Positions 10,301 through 20,460 of a stretch of 64,000 nt of DNA are shown piece after piece. The position numbers were made by a program, and so were the translations under genes. Location: NCBI RefSeq assembly GCF_047495875.1, contig NC_092497.1, positions 33,983,375 to 34,047,374 of the forward strand, given 5' to 3'. Numbering within the stretch: position 1 is the first letter of the stretch; each line of letters begins with the position of its first letter. Under the pieces are notes generated by a model that worked only from the letters and a program-made list of their open reading frames with translations, searched no databases and was not told where the DNA came from. This stretch comes from Pithys albifrons albifrons (lineage: Eukaryota > Chordata > Aves > Passeriformes > Thamnophilidae).

Positions 10301-11074
10301 TCTTGTTGGTAGATTAGAAAACCTTCCCCTTGCCCCGAAGTGTGTTGTGTGATGGAGAAACAGAGAAGTGACTAGCAGTTTTTTGTGCCTGTGGATTATA
10401 CAAAAAGAGTCATGGGCTTTTTTCCTAAAGCCTGTATTTTGTGCCTCTCCCAGCAAATCGATCTTTAAGCAATCTCCTGTGCCTGAATAAGTATTTCCTG
10501 TTTTATTAACAAAATTTGAAGCTAGAAATGAGACACTCTTGGTGTTTTGAGGGATCATCAATTTATAAGCCACATGGGGTATCTCTTGTCCATTCAGAGT
10601 CTTGACATAAGTTGTGTCTCAGAAAGCAGGTTTTGTGAATGTCCAATTAGATGTGTTTTCATATTAAGATTTCAGAGTATTTAATACTGAATATTGAAAA
10701 AGGAAATTGCTAATTGTGAAGCAATATTTCCTTGTGAGATAGACGTGTAGCTGACAGTGTCCTGAGTAACAGGGGGAGAGAATTTTGGAGGAGCATTCCC
10801 TTTTCTTTCTAACTGGTCACGTACTGTGCTTCAATGATCTTGGCTGGTTTGGTAATGCTAAACTGTTTTTGTTGCAGGAAGCCTGGCCTTCCTGGGCTTC
10901 AGGGGGAACTTTAAGCCATCCTGGATTAAGCTGTTTACTGGTCCTGCTGGGCATGGGCTCATTCAGATAGAAAAGTATATCCCTTTACAACTGGAAGAGT
11001 ATGGCTGTGCCAGAGCAGTCAAAAGCCGACAGAAAGACCTCGAACTTCTGAAGAAGGCTACACGATCTCGTTAA
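7169..11074 (+). CDS. CEMIP2: CEMIP2 (TMEM2)-like cell-surface hyaluronidase family, last five coding exons
   Basis: Five exons with AG/GT borders and compatible phases (7169-7361, 7959-8057, 9190-9338, 10023-10129, 10878-11074) join without any stop into about 247 C-terminal codons ending at TAA 11072-11074. Landmarks recalled for the CEMIP/CEMIP2 family are GISNCMTK-YPKYY, VFTSDPHKNY, GIP-RSIVLLS, LGFRGNFKPSW and PLQLEEYGC. This part holds the C-terminal ILEI/FAM3-like (PANDER-like) domain. CEMIP proteins act in extracellular hyaluronan breakdown; CEMIP2 is a type II membrane protein and CEMIP is secreted. CEMIP2 is preferred because the sequence looks too diverged from remembered CEMIP to be its orthologue; this is a judgement from memory. 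The upstream exons lie before the window. Confidence 0.75.
7362..7958 (+). other. Intron between exons a and b
   Basis: 597 bp with a GT start and AG end. Nothing else is recognised in it. Confidence 0.8.
7959..8057 (+). CDS. CEMIP2: CEMIP-family exon b
   Basis: Exactly 33 codons, phase 0 at both ends, between atatgcag and gtaagt. It starts with the family landmark MVFTSDPHKNY. Confidence 0.88.
8058..9189 (+). other. Intron between exons b and c
   Basis: 1132 bp, beginning gtaagt and ending cccattcag. No repeat or second gene is recognised. Confidence 0.8.
9190..9338 (+). CDS. CEMIP2: CEMIP-family exon c
   Basis: Starts in phase 0 after cccattcag and ends two bases into an Arg codon before the donor gtatgt. 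It encodes part of the ILEI/FAM3-like beta fold (residues around VVIIDACTGTV and YLKSGIPQ). Confidence 0.88.
9339..10022 (+). other. Intron between exons c and d
   Basis: 684 bp with GT/AG ends (gtatgt, ctgctgcag). AT-rich; nothing else seen. Confidence 0.8.
10023..10129 (+). CDS. CEMIP2: CEMIP-family exon d
   Basis: The first base completes the split Arg codon from exon c. It encodes RSIVLLSRKGD and SLGTAKPPY and ends one base into a Gly codon before gttggt. Confidence 0.88.
10130..10877 (+). other. Intron between exons d and e
   Basis: 748 bp with GT/AG ends (gttggt, tttgttgcag). Nothing else recognised. Confidence 0.8.
10878..11074 (+). CDS. CEMIP2: CEMIP-family terminal coding exon e
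   Basis: Two bases complete the split Gly codon, then 64 codons lead to TAA 11072-11074. It contains LGFRGNFKPSW, PLQLEEYGC and a basic tail ending in ATRSR, matching the C-terminal layout remembered for CEMIP-family proteins. Confidence 0.9.
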
Positions 11075-13529
11075 AGACTCAGATGTACATAAAAGCTGGG
11101 GGAAAAATGTGAACTAACTTATTTTTTAATTTATGGCATTTTAAACTATATTGTTATCCAAATAAATCATGTTATTGTCTGACAGATGTTTGCCAGCATT
11201 GACTGCTTGAATGCCAATCTGCGCACCTTCTAGTTGTACAAAATATGAAAGAATTTATTAGTATTTGTATAAACAGATTTCGGAGATTTTTTCAGATGTT
11301 TGTATTTACTGTAAACGATTTCCTTCTGTTTAATGCTCCTTTTATATGTAAGAGGGTGTTCATAAAAGCCTTAAATTTTTAATAACAGGTGTTGGAGTGC
11401 ATCTTGGGTTACTTGAAAGATTAACACCTCCATATACAACTTGAATTGGTCTTTATAATTTATGCATTTTCCCTCGGCTCTTTAGGTGTTTTCTTGGGAG
11501 TTTATTTATCAGCTTAGTTCCGTTCTCAATCTGCTTTCCAAGGTGTTAAAACAGAATTTCCCCTGTGTATGTAGCTGACTCAAGGGATTTTAACTGCACA
11601 GTAAAATTTCTGCTTTCCTATAGGAAAGATGGAGGGAGGAATTCTAAGTTTCAGCCTGGGGCTGGGTGAGGATTGTGTACCATGCAACAGTTTTACAAGG
11701 CTATGTGTACCAGCATGGCATGCAGAGCAGGAAATTACTAGTGTTCTTTAGGATCACTGTTTACTATTCTCCCTAAATACATAGAGGTGTCTGTGAAGGT
11801 TATTACAATAAATAGTCTAGATGTTAAAGCTGTAGTCTAGAGTACAGCTAGACTTCAGTTTAGTCTTTTAAAGCTTGTAACTAGAAGGGCAAGGCTGTGA
11901 TACTGTTATTCACAATTTGTTAGGAAACTAAGTTTCTACTGTTGCAGTGATTTGTGGTGTGGTTTGTTGTTGTTTTGGTTTGTTTGTTTTTTGGGGTTTT
12001 TTTAAATGTTATGTAAGGCTCTCCCAACTTTAACTTTTAAATAAATGGAAAGTACGCTCAGTTCATTGAGGCATATATCTTCAGTTCATTCAGGTTATAG
12101 CTTTTGCCTTAACTTTGGTTCTTGTAGTATACTCTTGTTGTTGATTCTTACTGACTTTATATTAGATCTGTTCGATTTCGTTTGGTTTTGTTGCAATTAT
12201 TTTGCCCTTTCTGCAGGTACTGTGAAAATCATTTAGAACAGAGGCACAGTTGCCCTTTCTAGGATGATCCTGATCTTTGAAATTAAATTTCAGGGACTGT
12301 AAAGAAGCATTTCACAATAGGGAACAATACAGCTAAAATGTAACCCTAGTTTTAATAAAGCTGCCATAGTTCATTCTTCTTGTATATTTTTTCATTCAAT
12401 CTAGCTGATACAATGTATTTACCATTCAGAGACTCTTTGTGCTTTGACTTCAAAATGGAGTGGCTGTTGAAAATGAGCTATATGCCTGTCTTCTCCAAAG
12501 AAGTTAAAAAACTATGGGGATTTTTTTTTTTGGTTGGTTGGGTTTTGGGTTGGTTTTTTTTGCTTTAGAGGGGAGGAGTCACAGTAGCAGGTGTGTTACT
12601 CTGTTTAATTGAAATGTCCTACCTCAGTGCTACAATATAACTGCCTGGTCTAGTGTAGTTTCCTAAATGCAAAAAGAGGGAAAAGGAGCACAGCAAAAGA
12701 GATGAAGTTAACAATAGATTACTGACCTTATTTTTATTGTAAAACCAAGCCAAATGGATGATTGTGTATTTTGCAGTTGTTCTGATGCACAGTTCTCTTG
12801 TATGTTTAAAAAAAAAAGTCATTGTATTAGGGAAAGATGTGGTAAATCTTTCGCTATAATATTTGGTGTTAGTGATTCATGGCAATGTGATTTAAATGCT
12901 CTGAGTACAGTAGTGATAGCATTTGGGGATTAAAATGGCTTTAAGGCTTCCTCTGTTTTGTGGGTTATGCTCAGCAATGAAGTAGTGATGTGGTAGTAAC
13001 CCTCAGGCTTATGGAGTTGGCCATTATTTATAAACGTCTGCTGTTGTAAGCCATCTTGTAAAAATTTTCCTTGGAAGAGTCAAGGGTATTCTGATGTAGG
13101 GCTTACTGATGAACAATTGGACCCGAAGTTGAAATATTGTCTTGGGTGTAAATTTAAATATTTGATAAATAGCATAAATAAATTTTTACATCTGACAAAG
13201 CAATAAAATTTTGGGTGTCTTCTGTTCTTGTATCAATTTCATAATATGTGCTGTGTGAATAATTTATTTTATTTCAAACACCAGTTTACCTATGACATTT
13301 GTGAAGCATATCCTACTCCTCATTGAAAGACAAGTTAGGAATACTGGGAAAGGAGACACTGGTGGTGACTGAAGTTACAGGCATATCTCAAATCTCTGGC
13401 ATCTCAAATCTGAGCTGTTGAGTATAGAGTAATTTCAGCTTGTGGGGTAAAGCAGTGCAGCATTGTTACTGACTCAGGGGCTTCCTGTTCATGTCTTTTG
13501 ATTGCCTGATGAGGGAGTAAAGGAGATGC
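11075..13529 (+). other. CEMIP-family 3' UTR with several possible polyadenylation signals, then intergenic sequence
   Basis: The first AATAAA is at 11161-11166, only about 90 bases after the stop. Further AATAAA hexamers at 11807, 12040, 12354 and 13202 could allow longer 3' UTRs. T/G-rich runs lie near 11960-12000 and 12520-12560. Which site is used cannot be seen from sequence alone. Confidence 0.55.
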
Positions 13530-13720
13530 AACCAGCCTATTCTCAGTGGTGCCCAGTGTCACAGAACAAGAGGATGTTGGCACACATTGATTTGCAGGCA
13601 ATTCCACAAGAACAGAAGAAAAGATTTTAGTGAGTTGGTGGTCAAGCACTGTAACAGATTGCCAGAGTGGCTGTGGTGATACTTAATCCTGCAAAAGGCT
13701 TTCAAAACAACCTTAGTGGA
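13530..13720 (+). repeat. CR1 LINE fragment
   Basis: Successive blocks follow the familiar CR1 3' region: 'ttctcagtggtgcccag', 'acaagagg', 'ggcacac', then 'aagcactgtaacagattgcc' and 'gtggctgtgg'. It is diverged and lacks a clean 3' tail. Confidence 0.75.
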
Positions 13721-14740
13721 GATAGAGATAAAGTAGTTCCTTTATTAGAAGCTTCTAAGGTGCACACTAAAAGTATGCACATGCACGTCAGCCAGGTGTT
13801 ACAGTTTTTGTAACTTTCAGTGATTAACATATTTGATAGATACAACAACCCATGATACCATTTTCTCCTCATGCTCATCCTCAGAACTCCTTAGAATTGC
13901 CCCTTGGAGCTCCTTCAAGGGCTCTGAGCTGACTCTTGACTACAGGCTCTTATGGACCCAGCTGGAGTACTTGCAAGTGTTCTTCCAAACAGTGTGTCCT
14001 TGGTAATCTGCGTCTAACAAAATTTCTGTAATTTCTAAATACCATCTAAAATATAAGAGACTTAGGAAAACTTGACATATGAAGCTTACTCAACTCTGTG
14101 AAAATCTACAAAATGCACATTAAAATCCTCAGGCATCAGCTGAGCCTTTGTCAATGGAGGAGCAACTTTAACTAATCCTGCTTTAAGACAGCTCATGTCC
14201 TGGGCCCTCTCTAGCAGTGACTGCCAGTCTGCTACTGTGGTTGCAGGCAGTAAAAATCAATGATGACTCAGCCTCTCTTTTGGAACACTCTAGCCACTAC
14301 AGCCAGCAAAGTCTAAGCCACCCACTTTTCACGTCAAACTCAGTGAGACCTCAAAAGTGAGGAATCTCTGCCCCAAACCCAGTCCAAAAGGCATTGTATT
14401 TAGCTTGTCATCCTTGAGCTCTCTATACAAATAGATTGATTTTCATTCCTTGCTCAAGTGGCATAGTCTTGCAGTAAAGAAATTTAAAAATAAGAACAAA
14501 AAAGATAACAAAAGAATAAATAAAATACTTGGAGCAGGTAGCAGATCAACAAAGTACTCTCTCTGGCCAAAGGTCCACTGAAAATTCACTATATGAGGGA
14601 TGGGGAGACACTCCCCTAAAGAGCCAGGATGAAGGACATGCTGTAGGAAAATACTTAGTTCTGTGTATTATGGGAATGGAGTGACAGCTGATGCCCAGAT
14701 AACTTCTGCCCTGTTTTGGGCAAGACCCTTGATTCCTCTC
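13721..14740. other. Intergenic sequence with no recognised element
   Basis: No coding exon, LTR edge or CR1 3' end was identified. A TTTATT near 13740 is a possible minus-strand AATAAA, but it has no LTR context that could be confirmed. Confidence 0.4.
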
Positions 14741-15085
14741 TGTCGGAGGTCGTGACAGCCAAGAAAGCAAAAGCAGGTCAATGTTGCAGCAGTACTGATA
14801 GCCCTTATTCTGGGTTACAGTTTTCTTTTTATATGTTTAGTACAACATCATGTTCTTTCACAAATGGTTATTCAGTTCTTTCAAGCATAGATATATATCA
14901 TTGGCTACAAGGTTTGCACTTACTGTTTTTGCTACACATCCTGTTCTGTAGTTGATACATTCTCTAACTTGTTTATCTTTTGCTTTACTACGTGCCTTCC
15001 TCTATTTCAAGGGTACACATTAAAATGCTGAAGGTCGATTGCTTCAGGAGTCAGGGAATCAGCAGACCTGCTATTGACCCCAACA
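14741..15085 (-). repeat. ERV-3 3' LTR (345 bp)
   Basis: On the minus strand it runs TGTTGGGGTC to CTCCGACA. It is homologous over its whole length to 26748-27097 (shared blocks include aggtttgcacttactg and gaaggtcgattgcttcag). Its inner edge abuts a polypurine tract. Confidence 0.85.
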
Positions 15086-16211
15086 ATTCCCCCTTTTTGT
15101 ATTTCTGCTATAAAAATGGCCATGGACATCTTCTGCAGGGCACTTTGCAGAAGTCTGACTAAACACAGTATCATTAACAGCACAACCATCACAACTACAA
15201 AAATCAACAGTTTAGTTTTCACCAAAGATAAAAGCTATCCAGTCAGACCCCATCCTTGAAACAGATGGTTTAACCATCCCCATCCATCATTTACCTTCAA
15301 TTCTTTTACCTCTTCCTTCAAAAGCTGGATACTCTTGTGGATGGATTCACTATGATCTGATAAATTCATACAACACATTCCTTCAACTTCATCACATCCA
15401 TGACCTTGAGCCAATAACAAAAAATCAATTGCTGCCCTATTTTGCAATGTACCATATCTGACACTGTCAACATCAGTTAGTAACACATTCAAAGCCACAG
15501 AAGTAGTGTTAGTCTGCTTGGTTAACCAACATCCTAATTTTCTTAGCTGAGTCAGAGCCTTGGTGGTGCCACCCAAGGAACAAAAAGAGATGTCGCAATG
15601 GTTTCTCCCTAATTCCAAAAATATACACTGCTGTCACAGCCCTCCTCAGAGGCATGAGCAAAACGCTTATGCCATAATTTCTGATGGATCAGGGTCAAAT
15701 TGGGAGTTAATAAGGTCAGTCTTCCCCAACTACAGGACCACCATTAAGGTTGGACGGCAGCCCCACTCCAGGCTCTGTCTCCACAAATTTAAAACAATCC
15801 TGTAGGCAGCGCCACAGGTACACTAAAGGATCTAGAAATATTTGCAGAAGTATAATTACACCAAGCAGCAGCATTTCTATAAATCACCTGCATTGCATTA
15901 ACATTCTGTCCTTGCCTAGATGTGTTTTGGATTTGAATCTGAGGGATTAAATTGATGGCAAAATGGTGCAGTCAGGCTGCCCATTAATTCTTGAGCTCTA
16001 CTGAAATTTAAAGAGAGCTATTTTTAAAGCTTTGATCATTGGCACACCGTAGTAATTGTGCCTTGTGGAGTTTGGAACATTGCAACAAGTGTTGGAGCAG
16101 AAAAACAATCCATTGAGAGCTATTAAAAGGCAGGCCTACTTTACAGGTACGAAATGGATTAGCTGGACTGGCTACAGACAAACAATGCACCAGTCTCTGT
16201 AGCATTTGCAA
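15007..16211 (-). pseudogene. env: ERV-3 env remnant, transmembrane subunit best preserved
   Basis: A 127-codon stretch (15618-15235) carries the retroviral TM hallmark: an immunosuppressive-domain-like LQNRAAIDFLLLA run followed by C-x6-CC (C75, C82, C83). A TAG at 15235-15237 interrupts it. The same frame then gives a membrane anchor (LLIFVVVMVVLLMILCLV) and a tail that crosses the purine tract into the LTR. Upstream, 15620-16211 holds SU-like but frameshifted pieces. The CX6CC pattern marks a gamma/alpha-type env. It is a dead gene. Confidence 0.82.
15086..15098 (-). promoter_or_regulatory. ERV-3 polypurine tract
   Basis: The minus strand reads AAAAAGGGGGAAT immediately before the TGTT that starts the 3' LTR. 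Confidence 0.8.
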
Positions 16212-17191
16212 GTATCACCCAGATGTTCTGCTGATCAAAGGTTGGTTCAGTCAGGAGGCATTGTGCAGGCATTCATTAATGGCTTCAATCTGTGGAGACA
16301 AAACCAAAAACGTTTCTCCAAATTATGAAATGCTTGCAATACTAAGTTTCTTTTTACAAGAGTCAAATCTAGAAAGGGTATTGATTTAGAATGGCATTTC
16401 TTGCAGGCTTCTCTTGTTGCTCTCTGCTTTGCTTTGGAGATGGGGCTACCCTGTTTCTTCATGATTGATTTCAGGACTCTGGTAGCAGGGTTTGAGGTGG
16501 CTGCATTGTGATGTGCTGGGAACCTGTCTCAGCTGCTCTGTATTGTATTGTATCTGTGCAGCTATTTCTTGTATCGATAAGAGCTAGGTTTTGTTTTCAT
16601 CTGATACCTGTGGACTTCGTTTCCCAGTAGTGCTTTTCAAGAATGGAAGTGTGTAACAGGAAGTTGGATATATGTGGCAATGAGCTTCCTAGTGTGTGAT
16701 TCTCCCTTCCATCCTGGAGGGGGTCGGCGCCATCTTGGGCTGATGCAGCAAGAAATTCTCATGATGGTGGTAGCAGGCTGTATATGAGTCTTGAGGGCCT
16801 GTCAGAGGGTGGAATGGATTGAAATGGGACTGGAGTGGCTGCAGGAGCTGGCTCAGGGCTTTACACAGGGGCAGGGGCAGGGGCAGGGGCAGGGGCAGAT
16901 GGAGATAATAAAACTTAACCTGCGTCTGTTTCTGCAGCTGTAATCTTTGAAGCTGCTCTCCCCTCCCGCTCCTGAAGGCAGAGTTTTCCTGTTTGCAGCC
17001 ACTTCTTAGTTTGTAAGTTTGTTTATTTAGGTAAAATAGCAATCTCAGATTGTTTTTGCTCTGGGAGTGGTGCTGGCTTAGAGGATCTGTCTTTTAAGAG
17101 TTTCAAATACTAAGCATCACAGTTTTAAACTACTGGTGGCTGTTTCATTCTTCTTTGTCACTGCATCTCAAAGGGCTGTTTTAATTTTAAG
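16212..17191 (-). pseudogene. Degraded ERV-3 internal sequence (gag-like, pol absent)
   Basis: No RT, RNase H or integrase motif is visible on either strand, so pol has been deleted. A perfect ggggca repeat (16868-16898) reads Ala-Pro or Pro-Leu repeats on the minus strand, as in many gag proline-rich linkers. The rest is frameshifted. Confidence 0.45.
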
Positions 17192-17353
17192 TCATTCCTC
17201 AATATTAGAGAAAGTCAAATTAGGATGATATTTCTTAGCCCAAGAGAGGAGATTCTCTAATAGCTGATCCTGTAGCCCAGAACTGTGCTCTTTGAGCATG
17301 CACCTGATAACTTCATAACCATTTTTCTGCTCAGAGGACATATTTGACCACAT
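17192..17353 (-). pseudogene. gag: ERV-3 gag N-terminus (matrix-like)
   Basis: On the minus strand ATGs at 17353 and 17341 open about 50 codons ending at TGA 17192-17194. The fragment is helical and charged, with a LLSWAKKYHPNLTF segment like matrix proteins of beta-like ERVs. It lies downstream of a leader with a possible splice donor (acaggtgagc near 17405-17415 on the minus strand). Matrix identity is inferred from position and composition. Confidence 0.5.
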
Positions 17354-17620
17354 ATTTCGTTAAGATTTCATTTTAAGACTTTTTTATCTCTCCTGCATGA
17401 TCAGCTCACCTGTTGTCTAGCAGCAGAGATTAGGCACCTTCTTTTCTCTTATCCTGATCGTGCTGTGTCACCAGTGCTCCAGGCCTGTTACTGGAACTTG
17501 TGAGTCTGAGGTTTCTTCAGTTCGTCTCTAAATATTAGAGGTCTAAACTGATGTTCCTGTTTTGGGGTTGCCATTTGTTGCGATGCCTGTTTCTCCACAG
17601 AGACAGTTCTCAGTGTGCCT

Positions 17621-18373
17621 TGTCCTAGTTCAGCAGTTGGGACCAGTTTATCACTGTGTGGGTGTGACCAAAGCTATGTATTCTACACCATCTATTCATT
17701 TCCCATGAACTGTTAACAATCGACCATTTGCCGAAGCTGCCCAGGGCACACCTGATCCCTCAGGCTGCAAGCTGGGTGTGAAAGAAGCCTGTGAGATAAC
17801 AGCTTTGATAACTCTCTTCCAGTAAGTCATTAGCACCTCCACACCCAGCTTGAGCTGTCATTTCTGCTAATGGGCCATCAGTGATTCCAAATACCCTATG
17901 ACTCACAGAGTGAGATTACTCATTGTGGAATTCCCCCCACCCCGGGGGAGGTACTATGTGGTCCCAGCTGGACCTGAGGGGATATAATCTTTGGGGGTTT
18001 GGGACTTGGGGAACCACTTGTTGGATCCAGAGGAGGACCAGAACCTCAACAGAAGGAGACCACCACTCTCGACCAGACTGTGACCACCACTCTTCACCAG
18101 ACTGCAACTGCCATCTGCACCAACAGAGTTTTTTTTACCTTCTTTTGCTTTGGACTCGGGGGAACCATGTGGGGCTCAGCACAGGGGCTAAAAAATCCCT
18201 TTGTGTTTATGCGCCAGGGTGCTGAGTTTTACTACTGGGTTTTGTGGGTTAAAAGCAATTTCTCTTTGTGTCATTGTATTTATTGTAATATTTTTATTAA
18301 ACTGTAACTCTGCCTTATAATCTCTCCTGAGCTGGGTTCATTTCTCCTGCTGGTTTACCTTTAAACCAGCACA
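17621..18373 (+). repeat. Solo ERV-L LTR (753 bp) inside the ERV-3 leader
   Basis: It starts TGTCCTAGTT and ends AACCAGCACA like the ERV-1 LTR, with shared inner blocks (tgtgtattctac, ccaccactctcg, tggggctcagcac). It is flanked by gcct at 17617-17620 and 18374-18377, a target-site duplication of 4 bp (5 if the first T is shared). It is about 120 bp longer than the ERV-1 LTR. With both edges intact and no internal sequence, it is the product of LTR-LTR recombination. Confidence 0.9.
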
Positions 18374-18630
18374 GCCTTTAAGAGAGGCTTTAAGAGGTTT
18401 CTACCTCTATCATTAAATAAAGCACTTGACTGCATCTAATTTTAGGTTTTTCTGGTAGTTTATTTTGAAGTCCTCTTCATCATTGGTTACACATTCTCAG
18501 TGGCTCACCCTTCATGTCAAGTGTCTGATCAGGTCTGGACCAGGCAACTCTCTGCCACTCTCTGCTACACCGAGCTCTATCACCACCACTGCGTCACGCC
18601 AGCAATCCGTGTTTAGCTTTTCTTCAATGA
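18374..18630 (-). other. ERV-3 5' leader segment
   Basis: Lies between the ERV-3 primer site and the solo LTR insertion. There is no open frame on the minus strand. Its continuation is 17354-17620. Confidence 0.6.
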
Positions 18631-18648
18631 ATCACATTGGGGTCACTA
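18631..18648 (-). promoter_or_regulatory. ERV-3 primer-binding site (tRNA-Trp-like)
   Basis: The minus strand reads TAGTGACCCCAATGTGAT. It matches the tRNA-Trp complement used by avian leukosis-type viruses at 15 of 18 positions; all three differences are transitions. It lies next to the point where the ERV-3 5' LTR ended before ERV-2 inserted. Confidence 0.75.
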
Positions 18649-18656
18649 TTTGGTGG

Positions 18657-19246
18657 TGTCACAGTCTTGGTCTCTTTGGGAAGGGACCAGACCAGCGACG
18701 GGGTTCGCAGACTGCCAGCTGAGTTGTCGTTCGCTGCTATTCTCTGGCCCTAGGTAAGGTTTGCCTCGCGAGCTGAGAACAAACACCCAGGAGCCAAGGA
18801 TGGTCTGACCTGATCCGAAGATCCAGGCTGATCCGCTGATCCACTTTATTGAGGGGAACAGGGGTTTATATAACTTGGGATAGGGAAGGTTCTGGAAAAG
18901 GGGAGGAACTAAGGCGGAGCATGCAAATCCGCTAACAACTATAGGGTAGGAGAACTGAGGGGGAGTGAACTGGGGTGTGGACTTGTGCCTGGCCAGACTG
19001 GGACCACCCCCAGGAGGAGCTGTCCAATGGTAGCTGTCCCTTTGCTGACAGCTCCTGCCTGCAGGGGAAGGTTCTGGAACAGGAGACAGAGGCAACATGA
19101 CTCCAAGAAAAATGAAATGGGGGTAGTCACGAAGTCACTGTCCAGATTCATGGGGGTCCTCCTGGACCTTCCACACGTCGAACTCCGTATGGCGATCCCT
19201 TGCCCTCCTCCATTCCTGCATGTCCATATAGTCCCCATCTCCAACA
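18657..19246 (-). repeat. ERV-2 3' LTR (590 bp)
   Basis: On the minus strand it runs TGTTGGAGAT to CTGTGACA. TATATAAA lies at 18865-18872 and an intact AATAAA at 18845-18850. The env reading frame enters it and stops at TGA 19135-19137; beyond that the same frame stays open to 18646. Confidence 0.95.
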
Positions 19247-20460
19247 TCTCCTCCTTTTTTGTCTTGTAATGAAGCAGGGAAGACCTTTCGGATGATCAGA
19301 TTCTTAGCAAAACCCAAAGAATAGGTGAAAGCTGAGGAAAGGCACACGAGCACAATCTGTTTCAGCCAATTGGGCATGAATGGGATTTGGACACTTTCAA
19401 AGATATCTTTAGAGTAAAAATTTGGCGGGGCTCGGGCTGCAGAGAGTAGATTTTTAAGTTCTGCAAAATTGTAGAAGGCAAATTTGGTTCTCTCCTGCAG
19501 CTTATCAAATTCTAAACAGCATAGATTGGGCCTCTCCGAGCAGCCGATCATGCGGGCCAGCATGAGATAGTCTACAGCCGCTCGGTAGTTTAGAGACCCA
19601 GGGGTAGTTAGGGCAATATTGTTCAATTTTGCATTAAGTGGACTGAGATACTTGTTGATGTGCCCGTTTGTCTTTCCCACAAAAGAACGGTTAATGAAGC
19701 GGTCTAGGAGGTCGAGATCTGAGGTGGTGTTAATAGAAAGGAAAGATACTATAATGGACTTTGAATTGTCTGGGTCCGGGTCCTCGTTGACGCGCCTGGG
19801 CATGGTGGGTGTGGCTGGGTCAAGGCGGACCAGCCGGGCGATGGTACACGGACCCCCTACTGGCAAGGACGGAATGCCTGTCCAGGCGCGGTCACCACAG
19901 ACCAGGAACCAGCCCTTGGGTAGATTTTTAGGCCGAATGAAAACGTGGGACTTTAGTGGCTCTCTGTACCATTTGTTAAAGCACCAAAACGAAATGTTGC
20001 GGTAAGCAAGGGAATCGGGGGTTAGGGTGTTGTTAGCGATAGCAGAGGTTTGGCAAAATGAAAAACACATGTTAGTGCGGGGGGAGCCCAAAATTTTTAT
20101 CTCGATAGGTTCAGAGTCAGCCGGGGTCAAGAAATAATAATCGTTGAACAACCGACTGACTTTGGAGCTATCGGGGAGAGCCATGAGGTGAGATTTTAGA
20201 GTGTCGTCTATGTTAGTGCTGGTTAAACAGATTTTGCCAGAATTCATCACATCCGAAAGTTTGGTCCAGATGTTACCCCGAAGGGCTGCCTTAGGTGGTA
20301 ACTTGGGAGATGCCGGAGTCGGGACGGGACGGTGTTCGGTCGGGGACACGCAGTTGAGGAGGATCAGGATCGCGCATGGGTCGGTCAAGGAGACGACGGT
20401 GGCTGCGATGATGATGGCGATGGTCCTTGGAAGACCCGGACTCTCTTGGAGGGCACCCAT
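19135..20460 (-). CDS. env: ERV-2 env, open reading frame of 441 codons
   Basis: The first ATG (20460, aagATGg, strong context) is preferred to the upstream in-frame GTG at 20532. A hydrophobic signal peptide follows (about residues 13-36). The surface part has N-glycosylation sequons (NIS, NNT, NTT, NRS). No RX(K/R)R cleavage site or SU CXXC motif is evident. The TM part has a LNYRAAVDYLMLA immunosuppressive-like segment and C-x6-CC (residues 307, 314, 315), then an anchor at about 368-385. The last ~36 residues are encoded by the purine tract and U3 of the 3' LTR. At 441 residues it is shorter than usual for env, mostly in the surface subunit. It overlaps the end of pol. It is the only long intact ERV-2 gene after pro. 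Confidence 0.88.
   Translation of the reverse strand: MGALQESPGLPRTIAIIIAATVVSLTDPCAILILLNCVSPTEHRPVPTPASPKLPPKAALRGNIWTKLSDVMNSGKICLTSTNIDDTLKSHLMALPDSSKVSRLFNDYYFLTPADSEPIEIKILGSPRTNMCFSFCQTSAIANNTLTPDSLAYRNISFWCFNKWYREPLKSHVFIRPKNLPKGWFLVCGDRAWTGIPSLPVGGPCTIARLVRLDPATPTMPRRVNEDPDPDNSKSIIVSFLSINTTSDLDLLDRFINRSFVGKTNGHINKYLSPLNAKLNNIALTTPGSLNYRAAVDYLMLARMIGCSERPNLCCLEFDKLQERTKFAFYNFAELKNLLSAARAPPNFYSKDIFESVQIPFMPNWLKQIVLVCLSSAFTYSLGFAKNLIIRKVFPASLQDKKGGDVGDGDYMDMQEWRRARDRHTEFDVWKVQEDPHESGQ
19247..19262 (-). promoter_or_regulatory. ERV-2 polypurine tract
   Basis: The minus strand reads ACAAAAAAGGAGGAGA directly before the TGTT of the 3' LTR. It lies inside the env reading frame, encoding a DKKGG run. 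Confidence 0.85.

Noticed and set aside
17555..17573. A minus-strand TGGCAACCCC-type sequence that looked like a primer-binding site after a short LTR end
   Set aside because: The tRNA-Trp-like site at 18631-18648 lies next to the proven LTR boundary and matches 15 of 18 bases; this one matches no tRNA well and falls inside the leader.
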